NCBI GenBank assembly: GCA_029959195.1
Contig: CP114119.1
Location: forward strand, 620,001 to 684,000
Source of the DNA: Dictyophora rubrovolvata
Taxonomy: Eukaryota; Basidiomycota; Agaricomycetes; Phallales; Phallaceae
Reading direction: 5' to 3'
DNA: 64,000 bases
Below are positions 13,700-23,884 of this stretch, in pieces (position 1 is the first letter of the stretch; every line of letters starts with the position of its first letter). Made by a program: the position numbers and the translations under genes. The notes below the pieces were generated by a model that saw only the letters and a list, made by a program, of their open reading frames with translations, searched no databases and was not told the DNA's origin.

Positions 13700-15735
13700 A
13701 TGACGGCAGAGCTCACTGTACAAGACAGCGAGCAGTCTCGAACTGCCACCATCCTCAAGTGGTTGAAGCCTCTCATGGAGGATAACAATAACAACAATCG
13801 CAATGCTCTCTATAAACCTTCTTTCAAACCCGTATCCGACCTTCCAGACCAGTCTCCACCAGGGGGCCAAGATGCTTTACTCGTTCTTTTACCTCTTCTC
13901 ATTGTTCTCAGCACATTCTTATTCCTTCTCTTAATATTTCTCGTTTGTATTTTACTATTACGTCGTCGTCGCGGCATCTTGCTTCGTGACAACGACGGCC
14001 CGGTTGATCTCGCTCGAGAAGAACTGGTAGATGGTGACGGAGGTTTCGAAGGCGTCGAAAGTCGATGGCTTGAGAATGTCGATGAAGACATTAGGAGAGG
14101 TTATTTACGAGCCAAAGGTAAAAAATACCGGAGTATCTCTTTTTGTTTGGCGCTGATCTCACGATGATGATTTCCTCAGAATATCAAACTCAGTGTCCTC
14201 CCAATTCTCTACCTACGGACATAACACTATCCCAGTTCTTAGCTATCCAAGAAAAGGGTGTATCAGCCTGGTCCTTCGAACCGGACTATGAACTTTCGCC
14301 TTCGGTACTTGTTCATTCTCGCACTGAGCTTACATTTCTCCCCGATCCATCCTCTGCATCATCAGTTCAATCGAATCTCCCACTTCCCAAACTCAATGAA
14401 GTATACTATTGGGAGGTTAAGATGTTCGATTTGCCACAAACGACACATGCATCAATCGGTCTGGCAACTAAGCCATACCCCTCGTTTCGCTTGCCCGGTC
14501 ACAGCCGGTACTCAGTTGCATACCACTCTTCAGGCGACAAGTCCTACAATTACCCCTTTACCCAGACAACTTTCGGTGCCACGTTAAAGGAAGGTGATGT
14601 GCTAGGGGTGGGCTACAGACCTAGAACTGGTACGGTCTTTTTCACCCGGAACGGACGCAAATTAGAGGACGCATTTGTTGGGTTAACCAGATGGAACTTG
14701 TTCCCTACTATTGGAGCCAACGGTCCATGCAGTCTCCACATCAACTTGGGTCAGTCTGGTTTCGTGTTTATTGAGGCGAATGTGAAGAAGTGGGGTTTGG
14801 CGCCCAGCGTGGGCACCCTTGCACCACCACCTGCGTATGGAGCGGAAAGAGGTAGTATTCTCCTTGAAGCAGGTGGTGGACGTATTCCAACATCCCCACC
14901 GCCACCATTAGAATCACCGTCCACTTCGTCTCCTACTTCACCGACAAGAAGACTACACCGATCGCGAAGGCTTAGGCATGGAAACAATAATCTCAATCAA
15001 CCGGTTAACCCGTCACCATTGCGCGGTCCTCCTTTAACGCCCAATTTGGAAGAATCACCAAACGATAGCACGGTACTTTCACCCGCTTCCGATGGTGTAG
15101 AAGGTACAGGTCAGCAACCGACTTCTCCAGAGCGTGCATCCGCATCAGGTACGGACTCGTCCGGCTCGTCTCGGTCCCCCTCCCGCCGGGCTTCAACTTC
15201 GACTTCTGCTGCTGCTACTGCTCCTATTATTCGAGTTGTCCCAGAGTTACGGATTCCTCAAACAAGGTTTACTGAAGATGATCCGGATTCGCCAGAGTTA
15301 ACTCCTAACCCACCTACACCTGGCAATACGGATATCCATATGCGTCCAATCTCAGGTCGGAATACCCCTAATGCTAATGCGGGCGGTAGTTCTACTGGAG
15401 GAGGAGAAGATGAGCATGGGAATAGACGACATTCTACTGACTCGTCTCGGAATCGTCACCGTAGAAACAGTGATCGCGACCGTCGCCGTTCGTCCTCTAA
15501 CTCTAGACCTAATCTATCTCTGGCCATCGATGATCGTCCTCCTCCTGCCTATTCGCCGTTAGATGCGTATCATTATCCTGACGGTGTTCACGTCGACTTG
15601 CCCGCTGAAGTCATTTCGGCTGCGCTAGAAGGCGCCATTTCTCCGTCGAGTTCTAATTCTAACTCGGCTACATCACCTTCTGAGCAGCGACGAACAGGCA
15701 GCAGTAATGGTTCCAGAAGATTTGGTCGATCTTGA
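13700..15735 (+). CDS. SSH4: SSH4/EAR1-like SPRY-domain membrane adaptor for Rsp5-type ubiquitin ligase
   Basis: Predicted 657 aa. Exon 1 is 13700-14117 and exon 2 is 14180-15735, with the 62-base intron splitting a GAA codon. Near residues 50-90 there is one strong membrane helix (LLVLLPLLIVLSTFLFLLLIF) followed by RRRRG. A SPRY domain follows (YYWEVKMFDLPQTTHASIGL, KEGDVLGVGYRP, VFFTRNGRKLED, LFPTIGANG). The C-terminal third is Ser/Pro/Arg-rich and disordered. Two PPxY motifs (PPPAYGAE and PPPAYSPL) would bind the WW domains of a NEDD4/Rsp5 ligase. Known: yeast Ssh4 and Ear1 have this TM-SPRY-PPxY plan and act at endosome/vacuole membranes in sorting cargo for degradation. The family is clear; the exact orthologue (Ssh4 versus Ear1) is inferred. 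Confidence 0.88.
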
Positions 15736-16293
15736 GAACCTGGTTCTTTGTGTTCTACACATATAATACATATATATATATATAACATGTGGTGTGTTTT
15801 CTTAATTTATTGTTTGTTTGATAAGAAGAAGAAGAGAAAACACAAATGTGGAAGTTGGGGTTTACTGTTATACCTAGATGCATGTCTACATTTCCCATTT
15901 CCAATTCCTTACTCATCACATCACATCACGTTTCATTGTATAGCTTTAGTACGCGTCTTAGGAGTTAACCTGATTGTTTTGGCTGTGGGGTAATAATAAG
16001 AATAAACATTGAGCGGGGAGTCCACCATTGCAATGCGTGTGATTCCCAGATTATGATGACATGGCTTACGACTCCCGTTCGTCTCTTACTCTTTCATCCG
16101 CCAAAGTCCCGACATAACGAACGTTGTACCGTTGTCTGCCACATCAAACGCAAACGCCGACGCCGACTCTTCTCGGAACAAAAAAATGCCGACCAACGAA
16201 CAAATACGTCGCTTACTCCGCTGCTCAGCGCTGGCAACGTCAACGGCACCACCGCACTGAGTGTCTCGGGCAGCTTTGCCAGCGAGATCCGTC
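15736..16293. other. Intergenic; 3' region of SSH4-like and 5' region of IDI gene
   Basis: It holds a TA microsatellite near 15770-15783 and A/T-rich sequence that could serve as poly(A) signals. No gene was seen. Confidence 0.4.
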
Positions 16294-17606
16294 ATGCAAT
16301 TCAGGCGCGGAACGACTTTTTCGTTAAAAACTTTAGGCCAGCAAACAAAGCCGTACCACGCTGCAAGTTCATTTTATCAGTGGGCGTCAACGCATCCGAA
16401 TCATATAGGGTCTGCAAACTCGAGTCTGTCTCTTCATCACGTCCGCCATCTTCCAAGTCTCCAGGTTTCAAAGCACCGACATTTCGTATCTTCTTTCCGA
16501 TTATCTGCTTTAAAGTCTATTTCAAGACCGAGTTCAACGTCGTCCACATCGCTAATAACTTCAAGCATGTCAACAGCAGCTGTCGCAAGACCTTCTCATC
16601 TCGCCCATCTCGCTTCTGTCGATTTGTCCAATTATGATCCGGAACAATCTCGTTTGATGGATGAACGATGCATTCTTGTAAATGAAGATGATAGAGCATG
16701 GGGTGCTGCTGATAAAAAGACATGTCAGTATGCTCTTCGCAGATCTCAGATCTCAACTGAACTCATTCGTGGTCTTGATGAATGTCTACTAGGTCACTTG
16801 ATGGAAAACATCGACAAAGGTCTTTTGCACCGCGCCTTTTCAGCATTTGTATTCCGTCCGTCCGATGGCAAACTTTTGCTGCAGCAACGTGCATCGGAGA
16901 AGATCACATTCCCAGATATGTGGACTAACACCTGCTGTTCACACCCGCTAGACGATTTTGCGGAAGAAAAGATTGAACAGAATCAACAGGGTGCGTTTTT
17001 CCTTTTTCCCTTTTCCCTTTTGGGTTTCATCTAACGCTTAATTTGACTTTATTCTTTATTTCTGACAGGAATTAAACATGCCGCATCGAGAAAATTGGAA
17101 CATGAATTGGGTATACCAAAGTTGGAGACGCCGATAGACCAGTTTGAGTATCTTACGAGGATACACTATCTCGCGCCATCGACTGGACTCTGGGGTGAAC
17201 ATGAAAGTACGATCTCTTTCTCACCATCGTTTCCTTCATTTTCATGATTCCATGCATATATAGTCGACTACATTCTATTCATAACAGCGGACGTAACTGT
17301 TACTCCGAATTTGAACGAGATAAGAGACTACAAATATGTCTCAAAAGAGGAACTATCGGCCATGTTCAACGACCCTAGTATGGACCATTCTGATCTGCAA
17401 AAACGTTTTCTCGTCGACTGATTTTCCTTCTTTGATGTGATTCATTAGAGAATTCTTTTACGCCGTGGTTCAGACTCATCGCAAGAGATTTTTTGTTTGG
17501 ATGGTGGGATGAACTCCTTGCGCGCCGTTCTTCACCCTCGGAACCGGTACAAGCCAGTAAACTGAGAGGCATTGCAGACGGATCTAAGATATTTAGAATG
17601 GTTTGA
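16294..17606 (+). CDS. IDI1: Isopentenyl-diphosphate delta-isomerase, type I
   Basis: Converts IPP to DMAPP, the entry step to sterols, carotenoids and other isoprenoids. Four exons (16294-16990, 17069-17206, 17288-17377, 17449-17606) all join in frame and give 360 aa from ATG 16294, or 269 aa from ATG 16567 ([11 protein letters not shown]). Type I signatures are present: TNTCCSHP with the catalytic Cys, [13 protein letters not shown] (Nudix-like metal/diphosphate box), and LWGEHE with the second catalytic acid. The C-terminus has [16 protein letters not shown]. The stretch between the two ATGs is rich in Ser, Arg and His and poor in acidic residues, like a mitochondrial presequence. Whether it is translated is unknown, and a dual start is possible. 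The enzyme call is secure. Confidence 0.95.
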
Positions 17607-18566
17607 CAAACTCTTGGGGACAGGTACAGTGTCGGTATAATATTGATACCATGTTTTTGAATAGACTTTTTGAATTTTTATGAAAGACCATCAAATAATC
17701 TCGTACGAGTTGTTGTCGGATTATACTCTCAACAAGGCCAATACCAGGATGTTGAAACGTTGACCTTCCAACAATTTCGGAGCCTTCTCGTTTGAAGATG
17801 ACTGCATAGGTGCCCGAGTGCGTTTGAAGCGCGATTTGGTTTTGAGCGTCCACGCCGTTTGCTCCGTGCGAAATCGAAAGGCAAACTCCGAAAGACCGTT
17901 TAAACTCTATTTTATGAATTTGTCTCTCACGCAGTCGCCGCCGTCGCACTTAAAATCATACAAACCGTGCCAATTCCTTTGTTAATTCCTTTGTTAAGCG
18001 AATGTCAATTGTCGATGATCTATCTCGGGTGTCGATTATGATGGTAGTGGCGTAGGACGGTCCAGCTAAATCGAGGTTATCTTTTGAATTAACCGGTTGG
18101 AAGAAAGCCTTTACCATCCCACCTCCTTTGTGGCCATCTCAGTTGGCGCGGAATCTGTCTTATACCCTTCATCATTCCGAATCAACTTGAAGCATGATAT
18201 CGTTGACAAGTTCCGGGTTGCTAGTCGCGTAATCAAAATCCGCGCTCGTCTTTCAACACCGATTAATCACTGTGGCGTGAAGGTTTTTCAGAAAGCAATT
18301 TGAAAGGTTTATACAGATAAGACAACTTTCCAACAGTTGATCATAATACTGATCTCTATCTCGCCGCAGTTCCGATTTTGATATAACTGTTGAATGAAAA
18401 TTTGTGACACTCGATTGGGTCGTTTAAACCAATGGCCACCTAAATTATGAACGCAAAGACGCTGAATTATGTTCGTTGAACACTAGCATGCTCCGATATT
18501 TATGTATAATCGTATTCCCTTTCAATGATCGGTAACAATAACAATAGTTTGAGTAACATGATGGAG
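17607..18566. other. Intergenic between IDI and the first GNAT gene
   Basis: No convincing gene; a minus-strand frame at 17593-17949 matches nothing. Near 18048 the phrase 'gtggcgtaggacggtc' recurs at about 23440 on the far side of the peptide array, suggesting a small dispersed repeat. Confidence 0.4.
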
Positions 18567-19563
18567 CTATGGAAGGCTACCTTTCGTGAAGAAATGTACC
18601 CAAAAATCTCCGGTTGGAGAAGGCATGAGACCCCCATTGCCTCTAGTCTTGAATCCCATTGAAAGATACTTCTTAACATTCTCTTCAGTTGCGGTCGCCA
18701 GTCCAATGAATGTTCCTTCGGCCCTCGCCTGATAAAACACGATTCAGTAGCGAACCTTTAATTATGGTTAGGCACTGACCCTTTTGAACATCGTATTGAC
18801 AATTGCGGTTGCATATCCTTTCCCTTGATGCTCGGGATGCGTGGCCAGGTTATAACACCACCAGCGTTTTGCGATTTCCTGTTATGACCCCGTAAGTAAT
18901 GATATTCACTGGAGTGAGTTACACACACACACCTCTTTCGTGAAATGATTTTGATCTAATTTTGTGATCTCTTCCGGATACTACAGTGTTTGTTCTGAAT
19001 TAAATGAATAAATGCTTGAAGCGGGGACACAAACTGTTTTGCTCATCCATGTTTTGGTCTCATCACTGAGTTTTTCAAACCATGTGTCGTATCCGAGTGC
19101 ACGTTGTTGTTCGCTAACATATAGGAATTGATTAATTGAAGGTATTAACTATTCTCACAAAGCATACCTCCCGAACAGCGCTTTGCCATCGCCGAACCAA
19201 TAGCCGGCGCTTACGATTTTCTCGTCCGCTCCTTTCCCGACCGTAACGACATAAACAACCCCTTCAAGTAAGGATGCTCGTAACATGGCCATTTCCATCT
19301 CATAAAGAAGACTCCAATCGCCGCCAACGAAAGCTTTCATCGAAATGTCTGATTTTGGGTGTCAGACTATGGAGCATTCCCGGAGTGGGTGGCGTGGCAG
19401 CAGCTGGTCAGCCTTACCTCCGTAGAAAGCATCGGCGAAAAAATCTACAATTTCTTTTATCTGAGACTCTAAAGTATGATTCAGAATATGTACTATGTTC
19501 ATTAAAAAATCATATCGGAATACCTGTAGCATCTGTGAGTTGCTTGACCTGAAAGGAAACCAT
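18567..19563 (-). CDS. GNAT-family N-acetyltransferase, copy 1
   Basis: Start ATG at 19561-19563 (MVSFQVKQLTDAT). Then come exons reading KAFVGGDWSLL, LRASLLEGVVYVVTVG, SAGYWFGDGKALFG, ALGYDTWFEKLSDETK and RWWCYNLATHPEHQGKGYA. The last exon reads ARAEGTFIGLATATEENVKK ... DFWVHFFTKGSLP before stop TAG at 18567. HPEHQGKGYA is the acetyl-CoA-binding Q-x-x-G-x-G/A loop of GNAT enzymes. Five or so short introns are needed. The substrate cannot be told from sequence. The gene lies about 280 bases from the last peptide gene and on the same strand. Closely related copies occur at 30466-31445 and from 63109. Confidence 0.82.
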
Positions 19564-19840
19564 GATCTGGGGGCAAGTACGATGATGTGATCTTCAGGAG
19601 AGGTTATCCCCCCATATATGTATTTACTTCCCATGTTTTATTTTTGGAGTAGATTCTTCACCATTTACCAATGGTTGAGGTTTCCCGCGATGTTATCCGA
19701 TGCTATTCATCAATCAACAAATTCATATGGGTCTGAATCTTTCTGAACTGAAGATTGTGCTTAATTCTATTTTTAGATTTTGTCGCCGCGTGAATCTAGA
19801 CACTTCTACTAGCAAACTTATTCATGTGTAGTTGAACACA

Positions 19841-20164
19841 TCATTTATCCACGGGAGTCAGCTGGAGAGCTGGGACAAGAGGACCAAGCTCAATTTCTAA
19901 TCAGAAGCTAGCGGTGAGAAAATATAGTACTGATAGTCTAGAAGAATAATAACCTCCATTATCAGTGGTTGATTCAGAATCTGAAGAAACATCGTCTCGC
20001 AGGCTAAATGAAAGCGCTTCTAAAAAGTTCGAGGACATGTAAAAACCTTGCATAGATGTATGAAACTAAGCAAACTCACTATCATCGCGTTTCAATGGAG
20101 CAAGGGGACTGGCAAGTATTACAGCGAGTTGGAATGAGAGTAGGAATATGGAGAGATATTTCAT
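19841..20164 (-). CDS. Small secreted peptide precursor A (68 aa)
   Basis: Start ATG at 20162-20164, stop TGA at 19841-19843. Three exons with two phase-1 introns of 60 and 57 bases; lengths add up exactly (207 coding + 117 intron = 324). Exon 1 encodes a signal peptide MKYLSIFLLSFQLAVILAS then PLAPLKRDD, where KR is a candidate Kex2 site. Exon 2 is an acidic Ser-rich linker (KALSFSLRDDVSSDSESTTD). Exon 3 ends the protein with EIELGPLVPALQLTPVDK. There is no cysteine and no CaaX end. Gene structure is well supported by the paralogues; function is inferred. A ribosomal-peptide (RiPP) precursor is the favoured idea because of nearby UstYa-like genes, but a plain small secreted protein is possible. 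Confidence 0.72.
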
Positions 20165-20230
20165 TTTGCTGAGGTTTGAATTTCCAAAAAAACCTTGTTA
20201 TTGAACTGACTCGGAGAGACAGGAAGTTCA

Positions 20231-20240
20231 ATTTATATTC
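20231..20240 (-). promoter_or_regulatory. TATA-like element of peptide gene A
   Basis: Minus strand reads GAATATAAAT about 70 bases before the ATG. The same block stands before the other intact paralogues. Confidence 0.45.
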
Positions 20241-20404
20241 AGTCATTAAAGATGATTTTCACACAGCTTAACTGAATTATCCAATTGGCAACATCATAAC
20301 CAAATTTTCGAATGTTCTGAATCTTGCTTCTGAATTTACATCAACAAGATAAAACTTCCGCAAAACCATCGCTGCCATCGCAATAGGTAACTCCGAAGCG
20401 ACTG

Positions 20405-20675
20405 ATCTAGTTCAAAAATTAGTGAGTGAATATAATGGTAGCATAATAATGACCTTCACTGGCAGGATCAACGGTTGATTCAGGATCTGAAGCGACATCC
20501 GAGTCGTCTCTCAGACTCAGAAATGAAAGCGCTTCTGAAAATTGGGAGACATGTAAAAATCGGGCATAGATGTAGGAAACTAAAGTCGCCGCGTTTCAAT
20601 GGAGCAAGAGGACTAGCAAGTATTATAGCAATTTGGAATAAGAGGAGGAACACAGAGAGGCACTCTTGTTGAGGT
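20405..20675 (-). pseudogene. Peptide precursor B, broken copy
   Basis: The signal region is still readable (LSVFLLLFQIAIILASPLAP then LKRGD), as is the linker exon (ALSFLSLRDDSDVASDPEST). However, the position matching the start ATG of its sisters reads AAG. The first-intron donor is missing (CGCGGCGACTTTAG where sisters have a GTGAGT donor). The expected core exon is absent: downstream of the linker the sequence passes straight into the promoter side of unit A. Three independent defects make this a dead copy. Confidence 0.75.
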
Positions 20676-21098
20676 TTGAATTTATGAAAAGAAATAATTC
20701 GGCTGTTGAACTGGCCCGGAAAGACAGGAAGTTCGATTATATCGTCATTAACATGGCTTCCACGCAGCTTTATTGAATTGTCCAATCACCAGCCAAGTAT
20801 TCATATCCACGATTGAAGAGTCTCTGAATGGTCCATCGGTATCAACAGGTGGGATGAAAAACTGGCGCAAAACCATCGCCACCATCGCACTTGAAACAAT
20901 AAGCAACTCTAGGGCGACTAATATTTGGAGCAGGTGGTGTAGATTTATTAATGAGCCGGGTTTCCCTTCGGTTAACAGAGTCATAATTACGGATCTGAAT
21001 CTGTCTGAGTTGAAGACTGTGCTTGGTTTCATTTTTGGATTTTATGTCCACATGACACTGAACACCAAATTTATTCATGTGTAATTGAGAAGAATAAT

Positions 21099-21431
21099 TT
21101 AATCGCATTCCGTGGCGGTTAAAGTCAGAGCTGGGACAAGAGGACCAAGCTCAAGTTCTATTGGTCAGAAATTAGCGTTGAGAAAATATGATACCGATAG
21201 AATAATAACCGTCAGGATCATCGACAAAATCACTGCTCTTTTCCATCGTGGTTGATGTTCCAGGATCGATAATTGGGAGCATCTCTGAAAATTGGGAACA
21301 CATGTAAAAACTTGGTTGCATAGAACATGGAATCAAGGAAACTCACCGTTTCCGGATTCCGATGAAGGGAAAGGACTGGCAAGAATTACAATAAATTGGA
21401 ACGAGAATAGGAGCATAGAGAGGTATCTCAT
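21099..21431 (-). CDS. Small secreted peptide precursor C (72 aa)
   Basis: Start ATG at 21429-21431, stop TAA at 21099-21101. Two phase-1 introns of 62 and 52 bases; 219 coding + 114 intron equals the 333-base span. Signal peptide MRYLSMLLFSFQFIVILAS, then PFPSSESGN instead of the PLAPLKR pro-region, so the Kex2-like KR is lost here. Linker EMLPIIDPGTSTTMEKSSDF. Core exon ELELGPLVPALTLTATECD, nearly the same as in copy A through ELGPLVPAL. It is the only copy with a cysteine. Confidence 0.72.
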
Positions 21432-21507
21432 TTTGTTTGCTGAAACGGAACTCAGAAGAAACTGAAGTATTGAGCTTGACTCGGAAAAAAACAGGAAGTT
21501 AGAGGTT

Positions 21508-21520
21508 CATTTTATAATCA
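21508..21520 (-). promoter_or_regulatory. TATA-like element of peptide gene C
   Basis: Minus strand reads GATTATAAAATGA about 80 bases before the ATG, at the position matching the TATA-like block of copies A, D and E. Confidence 0.4.
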
Positions 21521-21939
21521 GTTATTAAATGATTTCCACACAACTTTGAGCTGTTCATCTGTTTAACTGTCCAATCTATCAACACAACAACAAGATTTCG
21601 TGCCCATTGACATGATTGAGAAGTCAAATTTAGATGTTCCGGGCAGATTATATCAACAGGTAATGTGAAAAAACTTCGCTGTCTCACTTGAAACAATAGA
21701 TGACTCTGTGACGACTGATGGCAGATTCGTATTTTATTTCTGGAGCAAATAATATAGATTCACTAAAGAGCGAGACTTTTCGCAATGTTTACCTCAATAA
21801 ATCGAATAAAAAATAATATGTATCTATCTGTTCCTTTAATACTTTGATTTCCCAGCTCCAATATCGCTTGGGTTTAGACAGATATATTTATTTACATATA
21901 CATATATAATTGGAAAGACAACTGTGTAATTTAGACATA

Positions 21940-22261
21940 TCAATCCGCCGCAGCGGTTAACGCCTCTGCGTCGGTAAGAGCACCAAGGTCAAGTTCTAAC
22001 CAGGAGGATTAGTGGTGAGAGGGTATAATAGCAATGGGATACTGGCCTTCGTGATTAATGATCGATTTAGGACTCAGGAGAGCATTATCCCTCAGGTTGA
22101 AAGAAATACCCTCTAAAGATTGGGTAGATGTAAAGATCTCGGGTAGATTCAGATATATGCAACTAAGGGAACTCACTATCGTCGCGTTCCAATGGAGCAA
22201 GGGGACTGGAAAGGATTACAGCAATTTGGAATGAAAGCAGGAACACAGAGAGGTATTTCAT
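21940..22261 (-). CDS. Small secreted peptide precursor D (68 aa), GC-donor second intron
   Basis: Start ATG at 22259-22261, stop TGA at 21940-21942. Introns of 64 and 51 bases; 207 + 115 equals the 322-base span. Signal peptide MKYLSVFLLSFQIAVILSS, then PLAPLERDD, where the KR of copy A has become ER. Linker KGISFNLRDNALLSPKSIIN. Core ELDLGALTDAEALTAAAD, clearly changed from ELGPLVPAL. The second intron must start with GC (GAAG|GCCAGT) where sisters have GT. GC-AG introns exist but are weaker, so this copy may be spliced poorly or be decaying. Confidence 0.6.
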
Positions 22262-22325
22262 TTTCTGAGATTTGAATTTACAAAAAAACTCGGCTGTTGA
22301 ACTGACTCGGAAAGACAGGACGTTC

Positions 22326-22335
22326 AATTTATATT
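22326..22335 (-). promoter_or_regulatory. TATA-like element of peptide gene D
   Basis: Minus strand reads ATATAAATTG about 70 bases before the ATG, as in copy A. Confidence 0.45.
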
Positions 22336-22815
22336 CACTCAGACTGTCGCAAAATTCCTAACGCCCTAATTTATTAGCGAAACTAATCAAGGCTCTAGCA
22401 AGCTTTATAAACGGTTTATCAATTTGGTTCCCATGAGAAGTCAAACTTTGAATGTTCTGGCTTCTGAGATCACATCATGAGCACAGGTATGTACTAAGGT
22501 GAAGAAACTTCCGACTTCGCTGTCGCACATGGAACAAATTAGATGAACGTGACGACTGAGAGCACTGGGTACACATGTTATCCTTGAGGCAGATAACACT
22601 TCATTATTTCACGAGCGAGGTGTCCCGCAATATTTGTTTCAATCAATAGAATTATAAATCTAAGTTGGAATCTGTCTAAGTCGAAAATTGTGCTCAAATT
22701 GTGCTCCTCAATTTTAATTTTAAGTTTTATGTGGATGTAAATAATTGTAACAGTTAAATTTATTCATAGATAATTTGAGAATACGATGATAATTCATATC
22801 ATTCATTCGCTTAGG

Positions 22816-23082
22816 TTAAGTTAGGGCTTCTGCGTCGGAAAGAACCTCGGGTTCTAGTCGGGGATTATCGATTAGGGGTGAGAGAGTATAATATTATTGT
22901 GATAACAACCTTCGTCTCTCAGGCTAAATGAAAGCGCCTCTGAAATTGGGTATACGTAAAAACATAAATGTATGAAACTAAAGAAACTTACTATCGTCCG
23001 AGTCATGCTTCAGTGGAGCAAGAGGACTGGCAAGGATTGCAGTGATTTGGAATGAAAGAAGTAATACAGAGAGGTATTTCAT
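22816..23082 (-). CDS. Small secreted peptide precursor E (52 aa, short linker)
   Basis: Start ATG at 23080-23082, stop TAA at 22816-22818. Phase-1 introns of 52 and 56 bases; 159 + 108 equals the 267-base span. Signal peptide MKYLSVLLLSFQITAILAS, then PLAPLKHDSDD. Linker shortened to KALSFSLRDE. Core EPEVLSDAEALT, which shares DAEALT with copy D but ends earlier. It is the first unit of the array, nearest the But2-like and UstYa-like genes. Confidence 0.68.
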
Positions 23083-23884
23083 TTTGCTGACTGAAGACTT
23101 GACTTAAAAAGACAGAGGTCGGTTTCAAAAGCTCAATTTATATTCAGTTATTCATATGGTTTTTACGCGGCTTTATTGAATTGTTTCTCTGTTCAGTGTA
23201 TAGCGATCGGGATAGCAATGAAGATCTCGTACCCGTTTTTGAAAAACCTTTGGAGGTTCCGGCTCCTAGTTAGGCATTAACCGGTAATTTTTTTTTAAAA
23301 AAAAAAAACTGCGCAAAACATTTTTTCCCTTGAGGCTTTACCTTTTTAAATTCATGTCTCACAGCACTGTGAGTCAGGCTATGACGGCTGATAACAGGCT
23401 TATATAGTACGATCTATCCTAGAAACTGATCATGATGCAAGTGGCGTAGGACGGTCTGGCTAAAACGGGTAGTTAACAAGCTCGCCCAATTGGAGGTTGA
23501 TACGCGATCTCAGTTCCTATCTTTAGCTACTTGACGTTATATTTATCTTCCTTCCCAGATAGGAAGAAAGCCAAAAAAATGCCAACAATGAAGGTTCGAT
23601 GCATAGTTCCGGGGTATTTCGAATGGCTTCAGCCATTTCGAAGATCATCAAAACGGGCGTGCAGCGCGCATTTTTAAATATAGAAAAACAAAGAATTCTG
23701 ACGGACAAAATCACAGTCAGTCGTAATACCATCATCTATTTCACCGCAACTTTTTCTGAAGCGATTTTATTGATTGGAAAGGTCGAACCATCTCAGCGAG
23801 ACCTCAAGCTGCAGGTAAGTTGTTTTCTTAAATGACAAATAAACTCGTTTTGATGACTCTTTACACCCTCGTGCATACTAGACA
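23083..23884. other. Divergent promoter region between peptide array and membrane-protein gene
   Basis: The array (minus) and the But2-like gene (plus) are transcribed away from each other here. The region has T and A runs near 23287-23308 and the short repeat 'gtggcgtaggacggtc' (also near 18048). No convincing gene was seen; open frames around 23523-23835 match nothing. Confidence 0.45.
23135..23145 (-). promoter_or_regulatory. TATA-like element of peptide gene E
   Basis: Minus strand reads GAATATAAATT about 55-60 bases before the ATG. Confidence 0.45.

Larger units (their letters stand above)
19640..23100 (-). repeat. Tandem array of five diverged 0.5-0.85 kb units carrying small secreted-peptide genes
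   Basis: Five head-to-tail units share coding and flanking DNA. Start positions on the minus strand are about 20164, 20671 (broken), 21431, 22261 and 23082. Each unit repeats a promoter side ('caatttatattca' on the plus strand), a signal-peptide exon, a linker exon, a core exon and a 3' region (for example 'tttattcatgtgtaattgag', also seen as 'ttattcatgtgtagttgaac'). Divergence is highest in the linker and core exons. This is a local gene-family expansion by tandem duplication rather than simple-sequence repeat. Confidence 0.8.

Noticed and set aside
17593-17949. Minus-strand frame beginning MRRRRLRERQIHK
   Set aside because: No family pattern, no splice support, and it overlaps the end of the IDI gene.
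19841-23082. Peptide array as mating pheromone genes
   Set aside because: Basidiomycete pheromone precursors end in a CaaX box and lack signal peptides; these have signal peptides and no CaaX ending.
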